Assembly (NCBI GenBank): GCA_036785705.1
Contig: JAWUZG010000056.1
Location: 10,898,501 to 10,962,500, forward strand
Source of the DNA: Acanthornis magna
Lineage: Eukaryota; Chordata; Aves; Passeriformes; Acanthizidae
Length of the DNA: 64,000 nt
Direction: 5' to 3'
Under the pieces are notes generated by a model. The model was not told where the DNA came from and made no database searches. It saw only the letters and a program-made list of their open reading frames with translations. The first letter of the stretch is position 1; every line of letters starts with the position of its first letter. This document shows positions 13,101-25,100 of this stretch, in pieces. A program made the translations under genes and the position numbers.

Positions 13101-16100
13101 TGCAGCTGAGGTGAAAAAAATATTTTTCCAGGCTATCAGAGAGGCGGAAAGTTGTTTTCCAGACAGGCTGGCTTGTTTTAAGTTTGCCCTGGTCTTATTT
13201 TTCTAGTTGTTGACAGAAGCTTTACTTGACCCTGAGACAAATCAGCTGGCATTAATCAGTGCTGTTCTGGTTTTGGTTTGGATGCTGTTAACATCAGGAC
13301 ACCGTTGGTTGGACAGAACAACACCTGTCACACCCCTGGGAGATCAGAGCAGGGATGTGAGTGAAGCCTGAGGACAGGACTGGACGGGAAGCAACAACCC
13401 TTGGGCACACAGAAAGTATGTCCAGCAGGGCAGCTGTTAGTGGATATATCTGCGATATGGAAAATTATTCCAGGTCTCCATTGACTGGGGAAGGTCTGGA
13501 TCTCCTGGGCTCTTTCCTTGCTGTTCCCATCATCCATCAATCACCTTGGAACGAGGAAATCTTCCTAGCAAAATTAACCTGCCATAAATGTGTTCCTCTA
13601 AATGCTTCTGATGAAACAGTGACTGTCAAGGGACAAAAGACAGTACTATGTGGATAGAAGACCTCTTCATCACGGTGCTGTTGAGAGACCTGGGCATTCA
13701 AGTGCTTGAGTTACTTTATAAACAGGCTTGAGGCTTCTTTGTCACCCTCATGCCTCATTCCCAAGGCAAGGAGCACCAATCGCAAATAAAATCCCAGGAT
13801 TAGTGTTGAAATGACTAAAAATATGTTTTCACATGAGAAAAAACACTTTTCTTGCCAAATCCATTACCAGTTTACACCCACAAAGACTTCTATTATGTAG
13901 CATCCATGCTCCAGTGTAAATACTCAAATCTCTAAGCACAAATCATCACAGCAAATTAAACGCCGCTACAATGACCTGCAAAGTGATACATTCCTTTGAG
14001 CCACCTCACTGAAATTTACTGCTAACTTCCCTGGTCAAACAACATGATAGATTTTGCAAAGTTTAGGGTGCTTTATTTAGGTGTAGAACTTATGTACTAA
14101 ACTGTCCTCCCTCAGAAGAATGAACTCTCCCAAGATTTGTAATGATAAATTTTTACAGAACAGAAGAACACTTCAGTAGAGTGAGCAACATTCAGAACAA
14201 GGTTTCCAACACGTAGAGGAAGTCTTTTAACCAGAGATGTCAGAATTCCCCAGAAACTGCAGCCAAATCCTCTCAGTCAGCTCTGATTTTTTTCCTGTGT
14301 GTGTTTTCATGCACAAGCCCACTACTAAAATGCTTGGATGGCAAACGAGATGCTTGTTCCAAAATCACTCTTTTAATGCATTTAATTTTTTCTTTGATTA
14401 AAACCTTGCTAATAGTCTATAATCTTACATTAACCATGAGTAATTTAGAGCCAGATAATGCCCTTCCTGGCAAAACAATCGCTGTGAAGTACAGCGGGAT
14501 TAGTAAAAGCAGATACCACTGAAGCTGTTTGATAGCACAACCTCTTATGCCGTGAAATGCAGGTCTCCCCTGGATCCTGCCAGATTATTTACTGACCTCC
14601 ATTTAATTTCCTTCCCCAGGGGCTGTTTTTATTTTAGCTTGTACACTGGGATCCAGCGGAGGGAGTGCGAATCAGAGCAAAGTTTCACCCCTGGGATTGC
14701 AGTGGTGTAATTAGGTGGTTTTTGGCCAATATATTAAAGAAAAGATTGGGTAACTATTGCATTTTAAAACAATAATTATGGGGAGAAACTAATTTCCACA
14801 GATTTGTTTCCAGAAGGACCCTCTGTGCCTTCCAGCTAATACAAATTTACAGACAAGTGCAGAATAACCCATCAATGAGGTGAGCTAATATTGAGAATAA
14901 CTCCTAACAGACTGTGCAGACCCACAGAAAAATACCTGTCATCAGGAATAACTGGATACTCTTTTCTCTTAGACTTCCCATTATCTATGAGTGTTTCTGA
15001 AGTGACAAAAGTGACAGCAAAGCAAGCAGAGAAGCCTGCATGTAAATTACCAGCCTGATTTAATGACAGTAAAAAGCAACTGATGCCCCTCTCCAATTGA
15101 TTAAAATGTTTGCAGAGGTACTCTACAGCTCTGGTGCAAGAAGCCCCTCTGAAATCAACAGCTTAATGTTGAGGACATCCCTAAGTGCTGTGCTATGCTG
15201 AGGTTTAATAGTCCAGCTAGAATTTTTATGACTATTCCCAAAGTGGGGTTTGTGCACATCATTAAGGCAAATTTTCCCTCAGCAGAGTATATTTTGGATC
15301 TACCTGATCTCAGAGGGAATGAATGTTACCTGGGGAAAGACAGAGCTCAGCTCTGTTCGCGCAAATGGTTCTCTTGCATGTACAAACAGGTGGTGCTGCC
15401 CAAGTAAAAAGATAATAGGCAAGTGGGAAATGTGTATAATAACTGCTGTAATCATCAGAGACCCATGTGGGTGTCTGTGAACATATCTGGGGGAGGAGGA
15501 AGAGGAAAGGAAGGAAATTAGAGTCAGAAATCAGACGAGGAGATGGTGGTGGGGTCACCTGATGAATCACGGCACAGAGCTGCTGTCTGCAGATGTGTAT
15601 CAGAGCAATGGAACAACACCTCAGTGGTGCAAGGTTTGGAGCCCATTTTCTGTGACACAACTGAACAAACTCAATCAGATTGCTTTAGTTCATTGGGACT
15701 TTCTTTTCAGCCACCAGCAATAATGATGAGGTTTAAAAAAAAACCCAAACAAGTGTAAGTAGAGTTTCATATTCACATATTTTGATAAAATAAAATCACC
15801 AGGCATTATATTCTTGACTAACTAAGGTCCTGAATTATAAGATTTCTCTTGGGTGCCTTGACATGGAGGCAAAGTATGTCTGTTCAGGGAATTGTGGTTG
15901 TTCAATAACAGCAAGACAATCAAGTTGCTTTCATCAGCTACATCAGCCTGTCTAAATTTCACCCTTCCATCTTGGCTGGAAAAACTTGAGGACATGGATT
16001 CCTGTGCCACAGATCCCCCATGGCACAGCTGCTGCCCAGAGAAAGCGCAAGAGACAAAACTACCTCCAAATTCTCTGCATGAGCCCATCCATCTGACCGA

Positions 16101-19100
16101 TAAGAAGAATGCCAGGCTTTGGGTATTTGGTTTGACAAGTTTGAAGTGCCAGGGAATGAAGCTCAGACATTAAATCCAGGAGCAGCTGCAGCTCGTCAGC
16201 AGCTGTGCAGCCCCTGTGCAGCCAGGGGAGGTGTTTATGGTGCCCCTGGTGACAGTCCATCATGGTGTGACAAATGAAACCTGCAATGCCACCCTGCACA
16301 TTAATTGTGTACTCAGCCCCTGTGCTGGCAGCTTCAGATTGGGCAGATGCCACATGACCCTGAATGACTTATATAATTTACATGGTAGATTGTCTTTTTA
16401 AGCCAGAACCCACGTTCACTTGGTATGTTTTTAAGATCATGTTATAAACTTAGAACGACAGAGGTCAACCCCAAAACCCCAGATTCATAAATAGCAGAAA
16501 AAAGCTGCTCTGCTTCTGGAACCGCAATTTAAATGCCCTTTGTTCAACTGCTGTGCATTTTAATTATGCCTGGGACTCTCCCTTCCAAGGCTGGCACTTC
16601 TAGAGGTATGAACTCTTAATGCACAGTGACCATCCATGTTACAGCTGCCAATGATATGTTTCCACTTAAAACTCGGTTTTATATATAGTAGCAGGGCGCT
16701 CTACAGTGCAAATTCTCCTCTTCAGGGCTCAGACACACTTTTTTCCTTTTGGAATGCACTGCCATTTCACTGAATTGGTGAGAGTCCCTTGCCTAGAGAA
16801 ACCCTGCACCTTTAAGATTTCCTTCTTGAAGATCATCCAGTCCCCCCAGACTCTTCTGCCCTTCAGGAGCTGCCTCCCAAGGGCCTCTGTCACCCAGGCT
16901 CCCAAAGAGGCCAAAGTCTGCCCTCTGGAAGTCAAGGGCAGCCGTTCTGCTGACCCCCTTCCAAGAACAGAAAGCTCTTACCATTTTGTGATACTATGCC
17001 CAAGACAGCCTCTAACCATTGTATCACCCACAAGTCCTTTTGTGTTCACAAACAACAGGTCCAGCATCCTTACCCCAAAAACAAAGGCACCCCTACATCT
17101 GAGGAGAATCTGAACATGTTCTTAGCATCTCTGGTTTACTGTAACTTGTCTGGCAATTATCAGTCATTCTACAGATTTATCCTAAAGGATTTCTGGTTTT
17201 GGAGTGCAACTTTAGCAAAACACAGCTCTGTGAGTGCCTAATGTTGTGACTGGCATTGCAAACCCAAACCTTTATTACAGGAAAGATGAGGCACACTTAA
17301 AGCTTCTGATTATCCTCTTTAAATAGCAAGCTCTGTTCTACAGAAAGAGCCAAGCACTCATTAGAGATGGGCTGGTCTGCAGACACTGCAGTGCCCAGAC
17401 AAAGGCTCTGTCCACTCCGAGTCACACACAGCCCCCGGTGCCACACGGGCAGGTTGAGATACTCCTCGTATATCCAGGGTGGGAAGAGCTAGACATTGGT
17501 TTTAACAACAAAACATATCATCCTGCAATAATTAAGCTCCATTCATGCTATGAAGAAGTTTTTTTGCTGCTGCCTTTATCTCTAAGGCAGACCCTGGCAG
17601 CTCTTACCAGCAATCCATTGGATCCATGGACCGTGACGCAGCGGGAGAAGGTGTTGTGGATGGAAGTGTCTTTCACGTACGTTGGGGGATTGTAGCCTCC
17701 TTTCTCATCCACATCTCCAGCCATATGGAAATGAATTGGGTAATGCCCCATTGTCTGCTGGCCCATGTATTTCAGTTCTAGACCTTCAATGTGGGTAGCC
17801 TTAAAATCAAGACCAATCTGGAGAAAAAAAGAACATCAGTCAAGAAACACAGAAGTTTTTTGAGGGCAAGGAGGGGGAGCACAGGCATGGGAAGGGTTGC
17901 ACTGTGGCTGCTAGAAAGATTTACTGTGCGCAGAGGAGTGTATGGCTGCAGGGTGAGGGAGAGAGGGGCACGGTGGCTAAGGAAAACAGAGGTGCACTTT
18001 GATTTCCCCACCGCTGCTGTAGATACATTTAATTTAATTTTAGAAGGAAAGCAACTTATTATTTTTCATGAGTCTCACCCAGCTGGGTTCAAATCAAACT
18101 TCCAGGGCTAAGCACCACCAAAATCTAGGGAAAACTGGGATTGGGATGTGGAGACTGTATCTCAGGTGTGTTGATCACCAGACTCATTGGCGGAGCAATG
18201 TCTGCAGGGGCATGACCTGCACTTCAAAGCCGAGGGACAGACAGCAGCAGGGGGGTGGACCTGCTCTACTGTGGGGAGAGGTTGTTTGCTCAATGGCTGA
18301 TGAGGAACTTCTCCCTTCCTGCATCTTGACCTCCTCACTATGTGAAGGTGTGGCTGGAAGGAGGAAAACCCGAACAAAGCGTTCCAGCCCTACCTTGATG
18401 TGTCCACCAAAGGTGTCAAAATCAAAGAAGGAGCAGAGCTTGCTGCTGTACTCGTAGCACTGCTGCTCCATCTCACCCATGACCACGATGTTGCGGCTCA
18501 GCAGCCCCACCTCCGCACGCATGTCGATGCCGTCGATCACCTCGCCCACATGCAGGTACGTCGCCTTCCCTAAAGGAACAAGATCCAGGTTCAGGATTGC
18601 TCTGCCAGTGCTGCTGGCTTCCCGTGGGCTTCCTGTGGTGGGGCTGGCGTGACATGAAAGGAGTGACCGAGTCAGCACTTGGCCCACACCTCAAAGGAGG
18701 GAAGGCTGGAGCACAGGTGACACCCAAGGTCTTGGTGAGATATTTGCAGCAGAGGAAGTGGGATTTTTGGTCTTAAGTTGCTTCATTTATCCAGGGAGTT
18801 TAACCAACAGTCTGTTAGACAAAACACATTTCCTACCTTGCAAAGGAACTGCATAGTTTGGATTACAACTGGCTGCATATGAACATCCAATGCAAAGAAA
18901 AACTGATGATGCAGCTACTGAGAAGTCTAAAACACCAAGGTTAGCGCAGCATTTCCCAGAGTAAGACACTGGGAGCTGCTCAGATCCCCCAGCACTGCTC
19001 ACGGGTCAGCATCAGTCTCATGCTGCCAACACCACAGCTCTTGATGCAAGCCAAGAGCAGAGTGTGCAGAAAGCCTCGGAATTGTGGCTTGGGACAGTCA

Positions 19101-22100
19101 CAGCCCCTCACCAAGTTTGAGGGCTGTAAAACCTCACACTTCCTGTCCTCCCAAACCTCTCCATTTTAGATCTACCTCATGCCTCCAACTTGCTCCCAAG
19201 GCTTCCTCCTGCCCAGGTGTAGTCAGAGTCAATGGGATCTTCCATCTGCCCCACAGAACATCTCCCTTTGCCAAGACAAGTCACTCATAGCATCCTCCAC
19301 TCACACCCTCCTCCACGGAGGGGTTAAAAGCACAGAAAACTTTCCCCAGAAAGGGGGGAAGTCCAGGCAGTGGGGATGTCTAGAAAGCAAAGCATCTCTT
19401 TGTTGTAATTTCATTCAAACATATTCCTACTACCTCCTTCCTTCCGCAGCTTTCTGCAGAGAAAAGCCATTTGGGAAAAGGTTCATCTTACTGACTCCGT
19501 TCTGTATTATTCCAGTAAAAATAAGTATTAAACTCTTTAAGTAAACACTGAACTTTAAGGAATGCTTCACTTGCATGTATTTAATTTCCATGGAATCGTT
19601 CAAACCCTTAATTAGAAACAAATGGCAAGCCTGAAGCCTGGCTATCGCTGCAAAGCACTTTATGCTTGAGCGGAGGTGCCAAGCCAAGGGGAGGATTTTG
19701 AACACTGAAACAATATTATATTTAACCAAAACATGATGCTTTGAGTGTATAACAAAGGCAAGCAAACACCATCCACTCCCTCTTCTCCTGAAGCTGGAAG
19801 CAGAGTCATTTGATGGTAATACTGGGATTTGGGAAGGGCGAGTGCTCCGCCTTGCTCTGAGACTGTTGTGCTGTGGGACAGGGTTCACAAAGCCACATGT
19901 GCCTTCTGCCTTGGCACCTCTGCCTTCAAAATCACCTGATCATGTGAAACACACTCTGGTGACTAGAGGAGTGGTGATGGCCAAAGAGCTGCCTGCTCAT
20001 CTCAGAAATGAGGGAGGGGCTGCAAGGAGCCCTGGATTTGCACCTCACCCGCTTTTGCAATTGTCTCCCTAGAAAGTCCTGGGCTTACCCATGCCCATGT
20101 CGGTGCCCTGAAGCCGGTGAGATTCATCAGGTGTGTGGCCAAAACCAGACCCAACCCACCCAAAAGCAGCAGCTTTGCTTCCCTTATTCATACACATGAA
20201 AAAAGCCACTGCAGTGAGTACCCTCCACATGAGGATATTCCTTGCTGGAGCCTTGAGTGAGTCTGAAAAGGAGCACAGCTTCTCCTTATGGAGCTGTTTT
20301 TAAGCTGTTATATTTCAGTTTTCCCCAGAGCTGACCTTTCCTTGATTTACTGAAATGCAGGAAGAATTTTAGATAATCATAAGAACATCCTATTTGAAGC
20401 CACATTTCCAGGATTTGTGGCGGTGAAATTAGATAGGCAGTTTTGTTATTCCTCTGCTGAGCTCTAGAATAATAAATGTCATGCTTGCATGTATTTAATT
20501 TAATTTAACACCAGTCCAGACATGCAAAACAGGGTAAGCACTGACAGGAATGTTAAATATGGACTAACCAGTTTCTAAATATAACTTCTTGGGTGCATGT
20601 TTTTCACTCTATGCTTTTGCTGATTTGACATGTTTGGAGATAAAAGGAGAGACGGAAAGCAATCCCCTTCCAAAGTAAAAGCAGATTTTGAATAATAGCT
20701 CCTTTAACAGAGTTTTGAAAAACAAACCACTTCTCAAGGCAGACAGAAATTCAAGCTCCCCGCAGCCACGGGACTGAAAGAAGCTTATGGAAGACAGAGC
20801 CTGGCACAGGAGCCCTCGTGTGCTGTGAATGCCTGCTGGGAACCAGCACTCCAACACCGAGCACTTCCCATGGGATCGGAGCACTGCGAGCGGCATTTGC
20901 AGACACATGGCACTGCCAGGGAGCTGCTTGGGGCACGTTTAGCTCTGGACATGAAAAAAAACCACAAAAGAATCAGTTCTGTGGTGAGTTCAGGGAGCTC
21001 ACACGAGGATGGGAGCGTCTCACCCTGCAGAGCTGAGTTTGCAGCTCAGCTGCTGCTCATGGCTGGCACCCACAACCTCCCCAGGATATCTGAGACCTGG
21101 AGCACCGACCAAGGGCAAACCCCAGCCAGGAGTCTGCAGATGGGCACCGAAGGGGTTTGATGATAAAAAGGCAGCCCTGTGCTTTCAAAGTGAGAGGAAT
21201 GCGCTGCTGCTTCAGCATCAAAGCCAATGCTGCGATTTCCCAACCACCAACAAGCCCTGAGGCCACTGATTCACCTTCTCCTTTGGGTCGGGGCTGGCTG
21301 CATCCCTCCTGGATGGATCCTGCCCTGCAGTGAGCCAGGCTTGTGCCATGTGATAATCCAAACCAAACACGGCCTCGAAGTGCCACGGATCACATCTCCC
21401 CACGACAGACCAGAGTGAGGCACTGGGAGAAGCTCCCTGGGTTTAGTGCTGCGTGTGTCACACCAGTGCCTCCAGTTAGCCCAGAGTGAATCCACAGGGA
21501 GCAGCTCCTGGAATATGAGGGCTTGCCTGGTGGAGGTCTTGATTCAGCAAAATGTGAGCACATTTCAATGCCTGTTACTCAAGACAGTGACTGTTGAAGT
21601 CACCAGCGGTTGGCAAGGACAAGGTAATTATTAAAAGGAAATACACATTAAAATAAACAGAGATGATCCACTAATCAAGGGTGTGCTTATGTCAACAAAG
21701 CAATTCAAAGCAGAGTTTCTCCAAATGGTACAAAGCACCAGGAAAACCTGCCATATGTGAACCCAGCCATAAAACCTGGGTCTTGGGCCTTATCAAACCT
21801 GGCAAGGGTGGGATTTTAAAACTATTTCAGCTGCTGCAGATGTGGAAGGGTGCTCAGGTCTGGTGAGCTTGACAGATCTCTCAGAAAACCCTCCCAGGTA
21901 CACTCATGGCATTCCTAAATCCCTTGGCTCTAAATGGCTCAAACGGCTAAATCTCCCTTTGAGCAGTGAAACAGGCACTTAAAGGTCTGGGTTTGGTGAA
22001 GATAAAGTAAAGCTGTGGTTCTCCTGGAATATCCTTTTTCTCTAAAGAGTCTTTTCTTCTCCTTTGAGCTCTCTAAGGATAAGAGCTGGTGTCCATTGGC

Positions 22101-25100
22101 CTTTTGATGTTTCCTAATCAAGTTTTTAAGGGAAATACTAAACAGAATTTGTCTGTTCAACCCACATGATCGGGTGACAGTGAATCCTTCTGGGCATCTC
22201 TAAAGTCAGTGCAACTCATTACAGATGCCAGCCCAGATGTGACAGATTTATCATTTTTGCCAAGCACTTATCATCACTGGTGGTAATGCCCTTATTGCTT
22301 ATATTTAATAACAAACAAATGTTCGCACAGGCATCTTTCAAATCCTCATTATTCTGAATTATCCCGATGGGTTTTGCTGTTGCATCCCTAAGCCACAGGA
22401 CTGTAACACAGCATGGGTTGGGTGAGCTGGCTGGATCCTTGAGCCACACAGCAAAACCTGATGTCTTAATCAACAAATATCCCTCCAATTCTGAACTTTC
22501 ACAAGGAAAAATAAGTTTTCAGCAAATCGACATACAGCAATCAGGCACAAACTCAGCCTGAACCGCTATGTAGACCTGGGTGTGATTCTGTCAGCTCAGC
22601 TTGCAGGCAATGCCCAAAGGTAGAAGGAGTTCTGAAAGATTGTTAGAAAGGGCCTTCACAAGATTTCCTGCCTGGCCCTCAAGCACCAGGGTTACCTTAA
22701 AAAAAAGAGCTTTTGGCAAGTTCCAGCCAAAATGATGCCAACTTCTAAATAGAACACCCTAAATCTCTAAAAACATCTGAATTTTGATAGTGGAGTAAAT
22801 TCTCCCATCCTTACAGCACCAGATGAATGCTGACACAGGCTGTGAATTTGTGAGACAACTACGTATTTATACTTTTGATTCAAAGTTCTCTGCATGAACA
22901 AGATCATAGTAAATTCCTTATCTCTCTAATATTCACAGGATTTAAGAGATGGGTGCTCGTAATCATAGATTCACCAGTGGGTGGGATAATTGGAGTAATT
23001 ATGCCAGGCACGAATAGTTTTTTCATCCTTTATCAAGAGCATATAGGAGCACAAAAGAGCATTTCATCATTTCTGTTCCATGGTGAAACTTATCAGCATT
23101 AGTAGAAACTTCATACAGAGCAACCAAGATGCAGATAAGACTTGTTTCCCAGGGAAACTAGACAAAATACTTGATCTTTCCTACTATCCAGTTCTATCAT
23201 AACAACACAACCCTTCCTTCCTTCCTTCCTCCCTCCTCCCTCCCTTTGCCCTGCGCTGTCGTCCCTCCCCAACCCTTGTGAAGTTGGAAGATCAAACAGT
23301 TTTAATCTGTTCCCACAGTGAAAATAATCTAGGCACAAAAATGACAAGCAAGGAAAAAAAAAAGAGTTAAACAAAGAGAGCAAGCGGAGGAAAAAAGTTC
23401 CATTGAAGTGAATGACCATGTGGGAGTAGGACCTGCAGCTCTGGGTCCTCATGCAAACCACACTTACCCATGGGAGCCACAGCTTTTGCTTTAGTGCAGT
23501 TACTCCAATAAAGGAGTGCAAAAGATCAGAGCCTGTGTCCTCCCTCACCTCCTACACTGAGATTTGAAGATGCCCACAGCTAAATAACTAAATCCTCCTA
23601 ACACCTGATGGCAATTGAGTATTAACTCCCTTAAGTTCTTTTGAAAAGCTCCAATCAATCCATTTCTAGCAAGTAAAGAAAGTATGAGTTTCAGCAGGAA
23701 GTATCAAATATAAATAGGACATGAGCTAACTAATGAGTTTGACTTATTTGGCACAATATGCTAAACCATGTCTATTAAAATACCATTAAACTATGAGAGC
23801 ATAAATTATATTAAAACTTGGTATGCCAAGTGGCTGCCACACCAAACTGGCTGTCCAGAAAGCAATCGGACATTTTCTTCCTTTTTTATAACAAAGAGAC
23901 TCTTAAGTAGTTCAGATCTGACATTTAAGTTTCATTTAAAAAAAAAAAAATAGAAAGGCAAAAATAATGATTAAAAGGAAAATAAATAATCTTGGGTAGA
24001 AATGGTTTTATCATTTGTCTTTCAAAGGGCAAACTTTCAGAGTTCTCAGCTGCTAAACTAAACCTCTTAGGAAAATTAAGCCATTTCACTTATTACAAAT
24101 GACATTCCTCTGAGACCCTGTGTATAAATGTATGTGTGGAAGGCTTTTGTCAGAAGGAGCAAAGCGATCTTGCCTTTCTCCATAGCAAAAGGCAGGTAGA
24201 CACTGATGATTAATGTTCTGCACCCAATTACAAGCCTGGCCCAGGCACACAAGGCCAGGCTGTGCCAGGGCTGCTCACCTGTGCTCACCAGGGGCAATTA
24301 GAGATCCTGATTCTGGCTAATTACATGTCATGGTTGGGGCAGTGGATGAAGTTACACTGTGGCCAGGCACAGAGGAGCTCATGGCTCCTAAAGCTAGGGG
24401 ACATCTCAGCCTTGCCCAGGTTTATTTCATCTAGTCTGAGCTTAGGTTCAGGCAGAGTATTTTATTTTCTATCATGAATGTGTTTTTGTTACAAGAAAGT
24501 TGGATGTGATTTTTATAACTGGACTAAATTTTGCCTTGATTTATATAATCGGTGAAATCCCATTGACGTCAATAGAGTTGCCTGGATATAAGAAAAGAGA
24601 GACTTTGGCCCTGGTGCTCATGTCATTTGTGGTTAATAAAAGGAATGTCCTAATTCTCTGAAAGAGCAATCGGAGACCAAGAGCACAATTACTTTAACAA
24701 GTGTTTCCACTGCTTCTTTACTTGAAATTCACATGAACTTTTTTGTTGTTTTTAACCCATTATTTTTTTCCTTGAACTAACCCAGCTGTCATTGTTGCAG
24801 AAGACAAATGTGACTGCACGAATTTCAAGATCCATTAGATTATGGCAAGCCCAAGATTCCTACACCATCTTTATTTTTACTGGCGATCTTCCAAGACCAT
24901 CTTCATGATGTGACTTGTATCATACCAGTCTGAGTCCAACAGCTCAGAAGTTGCTCAAGAAAAATATTCAGCTTGGAAATGCAACTTTTTTGAAAGCACT
25001 AGGCATTTGAAGTCATAAGACTATGATACATCCGAGCTGTGAATAACATTTTTCTTGGCCTGATGCACATCTCCAACAATGAATGGCTGCAGCCCTGTCC

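Noticed and set aside
18184..18687. 167-codon minus-strand frame
   Set aside because: Read-through around coding exon 11; only 18394-18569 is exonic.
19430..19888. 152-codon minus-strand open frame in the 7.7-kb intron
   Set aside because: Length is within what chance gives in 64 kb; no family resemblance and no splice context.
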